From the NCBI GenBank assembly GCA_022828595.1, contig JAKGHH010000005.1:68071655-68135654 (forward strand): a stretch of DNA of 64,000 bases, read 5' to 3'. The notes beneath the pieces were generated by a model. That model had not been told where the DNA came from. It worked only from the letters and a program-made list of their open reading frames with translations, and made no database searches. Both the position numbers and the translations under genes were made by a program. Of the stretch, positions 1 through 11,883 are shown piece by piece. The stretch comes from Nelumbo lutea (lineage: Eukaryota; Streptophyta; Magnoliopsida; Proteales; Nelumbonaceae). Each line of letters begins with the position of its first letter. The stretch's first letter is position 1.

Positions 1-2171
1 TGTAACCAAACGCAGCCTAGGGCCTCCAATTTCATTAGTGGCACGAAAACACGAACAAAAAAGATAATCAATTACACCAAACAAACGGAGCCTAATTAAT
101 TTCTTTGCTTCTGCTAATTGAAACCGAAATTCCATCACCACAGAAGAGTAAAATAGCTGTAAGCCAGTAGGCCTAAAGCCTGTAAGCTTCCTGCGTTATC
201 ACACGTGCCCTCCGCTCCGCACCGTCACAATTTCAACTTAGCAAGCAAATACAGCTTCATCCTTTGGTCTTCTAATCCAAATTAACTGGCTTATTCTTTT
301 ATTATTTATTTATTTTAATAAAATTCGAGAGCGTTGAATTGAACAAATCAGATTCTTTATCTTTTTAATTTTATATTGAAAGCTTTAAATTTAGTGCAAA
401 CCAGAGAGAGAGGGGGGGAGGAGGAAGTCTGCTATCATTCCATTACCAGGCCAGCACTCATTAAAGCAGAGTCAACCCAAAAACAATGTTATTTATATCA
501 TCTATGTAATCAGCCCCTTCAATTCAAATCAAGGTGATATTTGTCTACAGTCAGTCTCACCCATTTCAGAAGAGAGTGAGGACTGAGGAGAGGGCATGAT
601 TGGTCTCATCCATGGTGTTGGACTCGTTGCAGGCAACATGATGACATCACCGCACTTGTTTAAAAAGGGGAAAGGGGAAGAGATTCCGCTGTCATAAAAC
701 ACTAATTGTTATCGGATCTGATGATTAACAATAAATAATGTTAGAGCTTGTTGGGATTTGGTAAAATTAGTTGGCTGACTTGAGCCTATAACCTATTAAA
801 CAAGTTTTAGGTATCAATTAGCAGATACATACAAGAGAAAGTACGTGCCATTGGGTGGTGAACAAGGGCATTTCAACTGCTAGGAAAGAGACAGTGCATT
901 AATGTTTGTTTGAAGTACATGTCGTTGGGTGTGACAATGGCCGATTCTTTTTCCTCCTAACATTTGAGTTTTCATCAATCTAATTAATGCATTGTACCCA
1001 GAAATGAAGCTTTTGCTTCACTATTCTACTCGTTATGGACACAACACCGAGAACTCCTCTCTCTCACTCTCGACTTCACATCTACGCCTCACACGCACAT
1101 CCCATTATGTATACTTTTAAATTATTATTCACGGGAGAAGTTCCCAATGCACGTTAAATGTGCATGTAAAGCGTCCAAGTGTGAGAAGCATATCCCATTC
1201 CCCCTCATGCATGGATTACTTGGATTGATTCGGAAATCTGTCTCCTAACAAGATTAGAATTTGTCAATGAGCATGACACATCCTCTATACCCCCCCAAAA
1301 AGGTACATAAAATAGATAGCCTTATCTTGCTTTATTGCTCTTCTTATAGATCAATTTCCTTTGGTCGGTCCAACAATTTATTGTCTTTAGCTGTTGCCCA
1401 GATTCATACTACAATAATTAATACTATTTTCAAAGAAATCATTTGCTTGCCTTCACTTTTTGTGCAGCCAAACGCAACCTAAATGAATTTCGACAAAGCT
1501 TTAACACCTTGAATTGCATGCCATTAAGGTTAAGAGATGAATTTGTTTATGTTTATATGAATATTTATATGTTTGTGTAAACTTGTTTATGTTGGTTTGG
1601 GTGCTTTTGGAATCTCTTTCATGCATAAAATTCTCAATATGAATTTTATTTTCTGTTTATTTTAAGCTTACTTTAATTGTTTAAATCAAATTTATATATT
1701 TTCGAGAACCCATACAATAATTGTTTATTAATATTTTAAGTATCTTTTATGACTGAAACAAGCCTATAACTTGAGAAGAGTTATATTAAGATGTACGCTG
1801 GTTTCTCATTGTATTTCTAGTGGGGTTGATCCCACTCTAACTCTCAAATTGTGTTGTTTCTTAATTCAAGATAGAGACCTGGCTCATATTAATAATAAAT
1901 CAAATCTAATTTTATTTTCAATGGTATGGAGCCCCATTGTTTTAGATAAAATGGGTCTCTTAATTAAAAAACAAACTTAATTCAATAGCCTAAATCAAAT
2001 AAAAATTCTCAGCCTAAACGCTACAAGTTACTTCTTGGATGGTGGGTAAATGACTTTCCAAATACCGAGTATGGGATCATTCACTAGTGGAAAATGAAAC
2101 GGGAACTTTCCTTCCCCATTCTCCTTGATTGGTAATCTTTTCTTATATGCTTTGGTCCTTTACACAATGGG
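1..2171. other. Intergenic spacer with transposon ends
   Basis: No coding region is supported; the short open frames have no recognisable domain. Three stretches look like ends of Tourist-type elements: CCAAACGCAGCC followed by TAG at 5-19, CAAACGGAGCC followed by TAA near 83-96, and CCAAACGCAACC followed by TAA near 1470-1484. The stretch around 1125-1200 (cgggagaagttcccaatgca) resembles a more diverged stretch near 41735-41810, so it is probably a dispersed repeat. Confidence 0.5.
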
Positions 2172-2394
2172 TAAGGGTGTTCCTAAAAAACCGAAACACC
2201 AAAAAAAGGATGAAATCAAACTAAAAAACCAGTTAACTGATTGGTTCAGATTTGATTCAGTATCCTTGAAAAACTAAAGGATTGATTCAGTATATATAAT
2301 GCATACATATATGTATATATTTATTTATAAATATATAAAAAGCCAAAGAATTGAATCGATCAAAAAATCGAAATGGTAGATTTTATACACCTTA
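2172..2394. mobile_element. Probable decayed hAT-like MITE
   Basis: It begins TAAGGGTGTTCC and ends TACACCTTA, which are loosely inverted. The interior has the 'aaaaaaccgaa' and 'atcgaaa' phrasing also seen at 45940-46385 and 50987-51474. No clear 8-bp flanking duplication is visible, so assignment rests on the ends and interior. Confidence 0.4.
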
Positions 2395-2582
2395 TGGTTC
2401 CTATGGTACGACCACACCAATTTTTGAGGAGCCTAACCATTATTGAAAGGGATTCAATGGCCTATTTGGAGTATGTATACGGGAGCCGGAGCCCTTTCAC
2501 TCAGATCTCAAAGGGATTTCTACATCCAAATTAAGAAAGGTTTGGTGATTTCAATGGAACCCTTCAATTTAATGATGCTTAA

Positions 2583-2694
2583 TAGGGATGTAACTCGGGT
2601 GGATTCGGGTTGGGTTTTTGTCAAAATCTGAATGGACCCGGCCCTAAGGCCCAAGCCAAAGGTTTTAAACATGCCAACCCGAGTTGCACCCCTA
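2583..2694. mobile_element. Compact hAT-like MITE (112 bp)
   Basis: Terminal inverted repeats are near-perfect: TAGGGATGTAACTCGGGT at the left, and TAGGGGTGCAACTCGGGT as the reverse complement of the right end. The TA...TA ends match the better-supported hAT-like elements in this window. The interior is GC-rich (gacccggccctaaggccc). Flanking 8-mers do not match well, so the duplication has decayed or the ends are misplaced. Confidence 0.6.
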
Positions 2695-3121
2695 AGCCCC
2701 TAACCTTTGGGTTAAGGCAGGGAACTACCTTGATAAGCCCATTTATTTTCTTTAATAAAGCAGTACAAGAGGAAAATTGTGTCTATCTTTGTAGCCGAAG
2801 CATGGGTGACAGGAGAGATCCTGATTCCTTTTTAAGCGTCAATAGTCAACAACATCATCCCATTGAAGTCTGTAGAGCCCGGGAAGTTGGAGTATTCAAA
2901 ATGTTATTGGCGAGCTAGCTGAAGGGCGTTCAAATTTGAAATTCTCACCTATGTTTGAAGAAGCTAATCAAGGAGCAGACCAGTTTGGCAGTCCATCCAA
3001 AAAAGAAAATCATATTGATATTATAACAGCAACTTGGTACCAGAACAGGACGACGAACATGCCAAACAATGGACAAAAGATACTATACTTGAAGGCTACA
3101 CATCACCAACACCTCCACTGA

Positions 3122-3126
<5 letters not shown>

Positions 3127-3170
<44 letters not shown>
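3127..3170. repeat. (CT)22 microsatellite
   Basis: An uninterrupted CT dinucleotide run of 44 bases in spacer DNA, followed by a short G-rich stretch (gtgggtgggtgggcagaggg) at about 3178-3195. Confidence 0.95.
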
Positions 3171-3173
<3 letters not shown>

Positions 3174-3478
3174 CTTGTGGGTGGGTGGGCAGAGGGAGCA
3201 TCTCACCATATTATTTTGGTTTTATTTATTTTATTTTATCTTGTATCAAGTATTCCCCACTTTCTTGCATTGGATTTGCTAGTTTGATCAGGAAAAAGAA
3301 GGGTTGCCTATTAGTGGATGCCCTATCCAGTGGATGGTTCTAATCAACCAGGATTCCTCTACATGATAGAAATAGATAAATTTGAGATAGATGGCTTCAA
3401 CTCTCAAGCCATCCATATCCATCCAAAAAGAAAAGAAAAAACCCTCAAGTTATTAACGTTTTATCTTGACCATTAGAC

Positions 3479-3708
3479 CAAGGTTTAAAATATCATCATG
3501 TATCGGCCTGTATTGGCTGATACGTATCATATTGGAGCCTTCCCGATTTGCCCCTACAGGGGAGTGTTTCAGGTCGGCAAGTGGTTCAGGGGGTAGACTG
3601 ACCCCTTTGAATCAGATTCGAAAAAAATAATAAAAAAATAATAAAAAACAATACCGATACAGGCCACCGATACGCCCTACCTGCGTATCACCATGCATTT
3701 GAACCTTG
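3479..3708. mobile_element. MITE with CAAGGTT ends, copy 1
   Basis: The left end is CAAGGTTTAAAATA; the right end read on the other strand is CAAGGTTCAAATGC. The flanks are CATTAGAC and CATTAGAG, a 7/8 target duplication. The interior carries paired 'tgatacgtatcat' and 'accgatacaggcc' phrases. A second copy lies at 21969-22154. A Mutator- or hAT-type origin is inferred from the 8-9 bp duplication. Confidence 0.7.
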
Positions 3709-3716
3709 CATTAGAG

Positions 3717-4973
3717 TTGTGAACCATTCCAAATTTCCAATCCAGTCAACCAAAGACCATGTCCTCTGTAAGATTGAACTATCTTGTCATTTCTAACTCC
3801 TCAACTGAACTGATTTCCTTTTAATCTTCTCTTAGCTCTTTTACCTTGCATTAGGTCACTTATTACTAGTTTAGTGGTTGGATTTTTTTTTCGTTATTTA
3901 TCTACAATTGAAATAGGTTTCCTCCTTATGCTAATTAGGGTCCTTTATCCTGGAACCATGTGGAGGAATTGTCTGCGCTACTTGGAGAATCCACTAGATA
4001 TGGATTCCCTCGATTGGCATGCCATCATTCCCAAAATCAAAGCCAGCCCTATACGGCTAATACCATAGAGCTTATCTCAGCTCAACTCATCATGGTTCAT
4101 AACAGAACCTAAGGCTCAGCAAAGACCTATAGCAGGTAAGGCTACAATTTTGACTGCTTTGGCCCATATCAGACCATTAAGGCCCGGCTAAAATTCTGAA
4201 AAGTGTCCAGTTTTTTCTTGGGAGACTAAATACAAAATCCAGTTCAGATCTGCTACCAGCAAACGCTCTCAATACTGGCCCAACAAGCCAATAGCCTGTT
4301 GGGACAGTGTTGGGCAATGTGGACTGAGAATATCATGAGAATTGAGTTGCCTCGTGCCAGTTCGAAATCGTGCCTCCAGTGTCCAATATCTTTTGGCTTT
4401 TGCCAATCCGAATTCAGAGGTCTCGTTGACACAAATGCCAACTCCCTTGCTGGTACTGCATATCAGAATTCAGATCTGATCCTAACCCCCTTCTTTTCTC
4501 TCTTTTTGTCAGTAATCGCATTGTCTCGCGTGTTGACTCCACACCCCTCCTTTCTTTCTGTCTTGTATAGTGCAAGAGATCCAATCTCCCGATTCCCCCA
4601 TGTAAAGCTGTAGAATGTTGGCGTATTCGATGTGTTTGATCATCTCAACAGTCAACACTACATAAGCCCATCAACCCCCGCCGAATGCCGACAGCAAATA
4701 CGTCAATACATCGTTCCGCGCAAAGAGGAGAGAATAATACTTCATTCACATAGTTTTAGACTGTTATTAGGCATTTAGCACGGGGCTAAAACCCTGAATC
4801 AAGCATTATTATGGGATCTCCCGCGAACACTGGCAATGTGAACTGGGCTATGTAGCACCAATAGGCCACACAAGGCCACAACAAATGTTGCCCGCTTCGT
4901 CTATTTGGGAAAGCTTTGCTATTTGAAATGTGCCTACTAAATGTCCATTTGAGAGGGCTTTTAGGATGCGCCT
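3717..4973. other. Intergenic spacer left of the chromovirus
   Basis: No gene is recognised. The stretch at 4937-4968 (aaatgtccatttgagagggc) resembles 36507-36530, which suggests another dispersed repeat end just outside the LTR. Confidence 0.5.
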
Positions 4974-5367
4974 TGTGACGGTGCAGCCACCATCAGCACG
5001 CCATCCAAGTGTTTTGAGTTGGGTTCTTGTACTCTTTTTATAAAGGGGGTATGCCAAGAGCAATTATGTAAATAGTAGTATGCATGTACAGTATTTTGTT
5101 GTATTATTCTGTCACTCCCCCAAAAGCTTAACGTACTCTTTGAGGGGAGGTACGTCGAGTGAGCTTATAAGCGTGTAAAGGTTAAGCACGAGACCCCCTC
5201 GACACTGTACTGTGTGCTTGTGCTTACCACTGATTAATGCAATACAAGTGGCTTTTGTCTAATTTGTGTGCACTCCTATTTCCTGTTGTGTGTTGTTGCT
5301 TGCTTTTGTAGGCTTTCTCGACCCCAATCGAGTGCCGCACGGGGCCCCGTCGACTAGCCCCGTGATA
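4974..5367 (+). repeat. 5' LTR of chromovirus
   Basis: It starts TGTGACGG and ends about CCCCGTGATA, two to four bases before the primer site. A TATA-like stretch (ctttttataaag) lies near 5034-5045. Compared with the 3' LTR it lacks a 10-base internal segment near 4996. Confidence 0.88.
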
Positions 5368-5369
5368 GT

Positions 5370-5381
5370 TGGTATCAGAGC
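5370..5381 (+). other. Primer-binding site (tRNA-iMet)
   Basis: TGGTATCAGAGC is the standard primer-binding site complementary to the 3' end of initiator methionine tRNA. It sits just after the 5' LTR. Confidence 0.93.
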
Positions 5382-5447
5382 GTGGTTGACACTATCGGTT
5401 GTCAAGCCCAACGAATCCCTGTCGTGCCTCGCAACAACACCAGCCCG

Positions 5448-8400
5448 ATGAAGAATCGTGACACGCAAGAGGAGATCCAAGAAGGGATCTCACGGGTTTA
5501 TTATGAGGACGAGCCTAGAGATAGCTCTCCCAAAGACAAAGGCATCAACTCAAAGCATAGCAAGCGGGACAAGTCAGTTGACAAGCTTGCGACCTTGGAC
5601 AAGCGCATCATGCGCTGTGAAGCAGTGGTTGGAGAAACTCGTGACCGTGTGGACGAGCTTCAACTCAACCTTGAGACCGTGGCCTCGGTCGTGGAAAGAT
5701 TGGAGGACCAGTTCGGTGATAGCTCCAACAAGCCTGACAACCCCCTAGAAGACCTGGTGAAGTGCCTACAGATCCAACTCGAAGACTTGAAGGGCGAAAT
5801 GACCCTCCTGAAGAGGCTGATGGCCAATACAGCCAACACACCTGCTGCTCCAGCCCCTCCAAAGATCAAAGTCCGCGAGCCTACCTCATATGCAAGGACC
5901 CGCGATGCCCGGGAGCTTGACAACTTCCTGTGGCAAATGGAACAATATTTCACCACCGCCGAACTTGTTGAGGAGGCAGCCAAGGTGCGTACTGTTGTTA
6001 TGTATCTTACTGATGTTGCTATGTTATGGTGGCGCAGGAGATGTGCCGATGCGAAGCGAGGATTATGCTCCATTAATACCTGGTCTGTGTTCAAGAGTGA
6101 GATAAAGCGCCAGTTCTATCCAAAGAACATGGAGTACCAAGCTCGTCGGAAGCTCAAAAACCTAAAACACACGGGCTCATTGCATGAGTACGTGAAGGAG
6201 TTCTCCGCACTATCGCTCAAGATCACAGACATGTCAGATAAAGACCTGCTCTTCAACTTCATGGACGACCTACAACAATGGGCTGAACTTGAACTCCAGA
6301 GACGAGGTGTGAAGGACCTCGCCACAGCCATGGTCGTTGCTGAACAACTGGTAGACAACAGACGACCAAGCAAAGACGACACCAAATCCAACTCATATCA
6401 AGGCATAGGGAAGGTTGGAGGTGATAGGAAACCTTACTACGCGCCCAAGGGAGACTCTGGGCCAAGTAAACCCAACACTATGAAGTTCTACAGGAGACCC
6501 GAAGGAGACCCTAGATACAGGGGTGGCCAATTTGTGAAGAGAACACCTCCGGCACCATGCTTCATCTGTGAGGGAAAACATTGGACTAAGGATTGTCCTA
6601 GTCGGGGGAAGCTCAATGCCTTGCTTGCAAAGCTTAGTGATGATGAGCATAACGAGGAGGAGAAGAAACCAGGGGAGACAAGAATGGGGGCTCTACGAAG
6701 ACTCAATGCAATAAAGAAGAAGATGAGCCCGCAAGGAGCATCGAAGTTCAAGACGAAGGGACTGATGTATATAGACATTTGCTTGAATGGCAAGCCCACA
6801 AGAGCCATGGTGGATACAGGTGCTACCCACAATTTTATCTCTATGGAGGAGGCATCCCGAGTAGAACTTACACCTACCAAGGAAGTCGGATGGCTAAAGG
6901 CTGTGAACTCTAACGCCAAACCCATACAAGGTGTAGCTCATGGGGTGGTCTTGCAACTTGGTGACTGGGAAGGGATGATAGACCTCTCAGTCATGCCCAT
7001 GGATGATTTTCAAGTTGTTCTCGGCATGGACTTCTTAACTCAAGTAAAGGCAGTGCCCATGCATTTCCTCAATAAAGTGTGCATATTCGAAGATCAGGCT
7101 CCTTGCATGATTCCAGTTGTGCCAGAGACCACGTCCACCCCCAAGATGCTCTCAGCATTGCAACTCAAGGATGGAGTGCGGAAAGGACATGCCACTTACC
7201 TAGCCACATTGGTGGACTCCGACCTACCTGACCCACCAACCAGGCATATCCCGCTAGCGATTGCTATGGCACTAGAAGAATTTCAGGATGTCATGCCTCC
7301 CACATTGCCGAAAAAGCTTCCCCCAAGGAAAGAAGTTGATCACAAGATTGAGTTGGAGCCTGGAACCAAACCACCGGCACGCCCGCCATACAGAATGTCT
7401 CCTCCGGAGCTGGCCGAGCTACGAAAGCAGTTGAATGAGTTGTTGGACGCTGGATTGATTCGGCCTTCTAAGGCCCCTTTTGGAGCACCAATCCCGTTTC
7501 AAAAGAAGCATGATGGATCTCTTCGGCTCTGTATTGACTACCGAGCTCTCAACAAGCTCACCATCAAGAACAAATATCCCATACCTCTGGTGGCCGACCT
7601 CTTTGACCAACTCGGCAGGGCCAAGTACTTCACTAAGCTAGACCTGAGGTTGGGGTACTATCAAGTGCGCATAGCTAAAGGAGATGAACACAAAACAGCT
7701 TGTGTTACACGATATGGGTCCTTCGAATTTCGGGTCATGCCCTTTGGGCTCACCAATGCTCCAGCCACCTTTTGTACATTGATGAACAGAATATTTCATC
7801 CCTACCTAGACGAATTTGTGGTTGTGTATATTGATGACATTGTAATTTACAGTAGAAACTTGGAGGAACATGTTGACCACCTCCATACTGTTTTCCAGGT
7901 CTTGCGGGACAACAATCTATTTGTCAAGAAGAAGAAATGTTCTTTTGCCACAGAAGAGGTGGCCTTCCTCGGACATATAATCCGAGCAGGCACAATCAGC
8001 ATGGATCCAGCCAAAGTCAAGGCCATTCAAGATTGGGCACCACCCACCAGGGTTACCGAACTTCGCTCCTTCCTTGGCCTCGTGAACTACTATCGAAGAT
8101 TCATCTCTGGATTCTCAACACGAGCCACGGCCCTCACCAACTTACTGAAGAAGACTAGTACGTGGACCTGGAGTGAATGTTGTCAAACAGCTTTTGATGA
8201 CTTGAAGAGAGTTGTCTCAGTAGAACCTGTCCTCGACTTGCCTGATCCAAGCAAGCCGTATGAGCTACACACAGATGCTTCTGATTTTGCCATTGGTGGG
8301 GTCTTGATGCAAGAAGGACATCCCATTGCTTTTGAAAGCCGCAAATTGAATGATATAGAGAGGAGGCACACAGTGCAAGAGAAGGAGATGACAGCCATCA

Positions 8401-10129
8401 TCCACTGCCTCCGCACATGGCGACACTACCTTCTTGGCTCCAAGTTTGTGGTCAAGACTGACAACATAGCTACTAATTATTTTCAGTCACAGAAGAAGCT
8501 GAGCCCTAAGCAAGCTCGATGGCAAGATTTCTTAGCGGAGTTTGATATGACTCTAGAGTACAAGCCAGGGCCGATGAACAGGGTTGCTGATGCACTTAGC
8601 AGGAAGGCCGAGCTTGCAGCACTATCCACCAGTGAAGGTCCCTCACAAAGCCAGATCAGACTGGACATCATTAAGAACATCAAGGAAGGACTCCAGAAGG
8701 ACCCCATCACTCAGAGCCTATTGACAGCGACACGTGAAGGGAAGACTAGGCGGTTTTGGGTTGAAGAAGACCTTCTTTTGACAAAGGGAAGGCGGATATT
8801 TGTACCGATAGTTGAAGACTTGAGGAAAACTCTTCTATGTGAATGTCATGACAGTTTATGGGCAGGACACCCTGGGTGGCAGCGTACCTTGGCACTTCTA
8901 CAACATGCCTACTATTGGCCTCATATGGAGCAAGACGTTCGAGAATACACAAGAACATGCCTGATTTGCCAGCAAGACAAGCTTGAACGTGCCAAGCCTC
9001 TTGGACTCTTGCAACCTCTTCCAACTCCCTCACAACCTTGGGAGAGTGTTTCCATGGACTTCATCAGCGGTCTTCCTAAAGTGGGAGACTATACATCCAT
9101 CATTGTTGTCGTTGATAGATTTTCCAAGTATGCCACTTTCACCCCAGCACCAAGGCACCTTTCAATTGAAGACACGGCCTACCTTTTCTTCAAGCACGTG
9201 GTGAAATATTAGGGAGTCCCATAGAACATTGTTAGTGATCGAGATCCCCGATTCACTAGTGCTTTATGGACAGAACTATTCAAGCTTCTTGGTTCGAACT
9301 TGAACTTCTCCAGCATCAGCCACCCAGAGTCAGATGGGCAGACAGAGAGAATGAACTCCCTCCTTGAAGAGTACCTCCACCATTTTGTATCAACTACACA
9401 GAAGAATTGGGTTCGATTGCTGGACATCGCACAATTCTCCGTCAACTCACAAAAGAGCTCCTTCACCAATCAAAGTCATTTTGAAGTCATCACTGGCCAA
9501 CTACCAAGATGTCCGCATAGCATCGCCAACGACCATCAAGGAAGAAGCCCTCGAGCCTTCACTTTCATCAGGGAATGGAAAGAATGCATTGACATCACTC
9601 GAGCCTCCCTAGAGAAAGCCTTCAGAAGAATGAAGAAATGGGCCGATTTGGGTAGACGACCCGAGAACTTCCAAATAGGTGAACTGGCCTTAGTAAAACT
9701 CCATACCCATTGCCTTAGGTTCTTTCGAAGAGTACACCCCGGGCTGGTGAGAAAATATGAGGGACCCTGCAAAATAATAACCAAAGTAGGAACTTTAACC
9801 TATAGACTCAAATTACCCCCCTGGCTAAAAGTACACCCTGTCTTTCACGTAAGCCAAATCAAACCCTACCATGCCGACAGCCAAGACACCTCCCGAAACC
9901 AAAGTCAACGCCCACACCCATCCTACCAACCACCCAAGAACCGATCCCTTGACTCCATCCTCGGCCATAGGTTGTCCCAATCCTCCCAAACATCAGAATG
10001 GGAGTACCTGGTGAAGTGGAAGGGACTGCAGAAGAAGACACCTGGGAGCTAGCAGAAGACCTCCTTCCGTTCGCGGAGAAGCTGGACGAGTACCTGAGGA
10101 AGAATCTTCGAGGACGAAAATTGAATTGA
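5448..10129 (+). pseudogene. Chromovirus gag-pol polyprotein, inactivated
   Basis: The first ATG after the primer site is at 5448. The frame is open to a stop at 9210-9212, with a second in-frame stop at 9222-9224. It then stays open to about 10028, where a one-base shift breaks the chromodomain; the downstream frame ends at 10127-10129. Visible domains, counting from 5448: gag with a coiled-coil-like N-terminus; short zinc knuckle C-x2-C-x3-H-x4-C near residue 371; aspartic protease DTGA near 456; reverse transcriptase YIDD near 794; RNase H with TDAS near 943; integrase H/C zinc region from about 1134; then the catalytic core, interrupted by the two stops; then the chromodomain with EYLVKWKG near 10002-10025. 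Only non-functional product can be expected. An upstream GTG at 5382 extends the open frame but is unlikely as a start. Confidence 0.93.
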
Positions 10130-10140
10130 GTGGGGGAGAC
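10128..10140 (+). other. Polypurine tract
   Basis: GAGTGGGGGAGAC lies immediately before the 3' LTR, the usual position and composition for priming plus-strand DNA in Ty3/gypsy elements. Confidence 0.88.
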
Positions 10141-10546
10141 TGTGATGGTTTAGCCACCATCAGCGCTATCAGCACGCCATCCAAGTGTTTTAGGTTGGGT
10201 CCTTGTACTCTTTTTATAAGGGAGGTATGCCAATGTCAATTATGTAAATAGTAGTATGCATGTACAGTATTTTGATGTATTATTCTGTCACTCCTCCAAA
10301 AGCTTAACGTACTCTTTGAGGGGAGGTAGGTAGTCGAGTGAGCTCATAAGCGTGTAAAGGTTAAGCACGAGATCCTCTCGACACTATACTGTGTGCTTGT
10401 GTTTACCACTGATTAATGCAATACAAGTGGCTTTTGTCTAATTTGTATGCACTCCTGTTTCCTTTTGTGTGTTGTTGCTTACTTTTATAGGCTTTCTCGA
10501 CCCCAATCGAACACCGCATGGGGCCCCGTCGACTAGCCCCGTGACA
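10141..10546 (+). repeat. 3' LTR of chromovirus
   Basis: It starts TGTGATGG and ends CCCCGTGACA. Relative to the 5' LTR it has an extra 10 bases near 10164 (a local duplication of 'atcagc' phrasing) and about 3 extra bases near 10330. The TATA-like 'tttttataagg' is at about 10211. Confidence 0.9.
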
Positions 10547-10861
10547 TTCTGGCATTACGAGCTAAGCCCCCGTACAAAATCCTCAAAAGCAGTACACGGT
10601 GAAAATCCAAAAAGCTATTGCTGCTCCAAACACGAGCTATAATGTGAAGCCATTCCATGTAGCTTATTTAGAACATTGGTGATCAACCACTATGGCTCAG
10701 AGGTTGGCTTCGTCAGGGCAAGTCCGTGTCCACATTGTTCCAACCGCCCTTGCAACCTCACATTAGAAATATCTTCCCATAAAATAAATCACATAAACAA
10801 AAAGATATTTTCAATACAAGGCTGTAAAGCAATGCTTTAAAAACCAACCCAGATGCCTCAA

Positions 10862-10907
<46 letters not shown>

Positions 10908-11883
10908 AATGTATCAATATGTTTTAGATATGTTATTTATATTTTTTTATTTATAAATAAAAAATTAAAAACTTTGAAACCAAAAGAAAGTTTTTATTTT
11001 GCAAAAATAGCAGGACAAGGTGCTATCGACACCTTAGAACGGATAGATCTCAAAAAAGTGCCCAAAAAAATCACTCTAATTAAACATTGAAGTGCAAAAT
11101 TATGACCTCCAAAAATTTACATTGAATGTGCAACCCATGACCCAATAACCGGTTCAAAGGGATCAATGATTGAACCAATCAGGTCAAACAGTTCTTGACC
11201 AAATCAACGATTTTTTACCATATGATGAGTCTTGACTTAATCAGACCCAAAATCTCGACCAGGTGACGGTTCAACTGGCCGGGTCAATAACACATTGAAA
11301 ACACTGCTTCAAAGGCTGGTCGGACGGGCTTTGCCCTCACTGAAGCCGAACTCTATGGCCCAAGGCTTTCAATTAACATAACTCTATGCCTCTAATAATT
11401 CCCTTTTACAGTGAAACGCTTGAAATATTAGAGGCAGGGATTACAAGCAAGACAAGAAAAGAGGGCAGAATGCATGCGCATGCCATATTCTCCAAAAAAA
11501 TTAGCAGTATTGCTTTCATCCATCTACATATTTATTCACAACCTTACTACATACACGGCCTACGACAGATCTGATCGACCGATCGTAGAGAATGATAAGA
11601 TACTGAATATAGAAAACACACGGTTGTCCACGTGCGGACCTCTACTAGGGAACATCTATCCATCTATACAAATATTCACATACTGAGGAGGTACCCAGAT
11701 GTAGAGAAATATATACCGACTGACTTTCTTCCTGGAACATCAACTTCTATATACAAATTTTCTGCACAAGACCACTGAAAGAAACAAAAAGTAACTTCTT
11801 GTGAGTACACAATTTATTCATGCCAGATCGTAAGCGGAGAAGCAGAAAAAACTCGCCACAGCCCGCAGATCAACAAGTACCTG
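10547..11883. other. Spacer and probable 3' untranslated region of the BBD gene
   Basis: Contains a (TA)n run at 10863-10903 and a diverged repeat near 11140-11300 with 'ggttcaa' and 'ggtcaa' motifs. Possible minus-strand AATAAA signals read as tttatt at 11813-11818 and 11531-11536, within about 70-350 bases of the BBD stop codon. No other gene is seen. Confidence 0.5.
10863..10903. repeat. (TA)n microsatellite
   Basis: About 41 bases of uninterrupted alternating TA in the spacer. Confidence 0.95.

Larger units (their letters stand above)
4974..10546 (+). mobile_element. Ty3/gypsy chromovirus, nearly full length but disabled
   Basis: An LTR retrotransposon of about 5.57 kb with, in order, 5' LTR, tRNA-iMet primer site, gag, protease, reverse transcriptase, RNase H, integrase, C-terminal chromodomain, polypurine tract and 3' LTR. 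The short LTRs, total length, compact zinc knuckle and chromodomain fit the small plant chromovirus lineages (Reina- or Galadriel-like); the exact clade is inference. By eye the LTRs differ at about 28 of roughly 390 aligned bases plus two indels, mostly transitions, so insertion is not recent. No 5-bp target duplication is evident (cgcct on the left; cattc or ttctg on the right). Confidence 0.93.

Noticed and set aside
5382..5447. Upstream extension of the chromovirus frame starting at GTG
   Set aside because: It begins at the primer-binding site and depends on a non-ATG start; the ATG at 5448 is the sensible start.
5660..6094. Long minus-strand open frames under the chromovirus gag-pol
   Set aside because: They are complementary shadows of the real plus-strand coding region and have no domain of their own.
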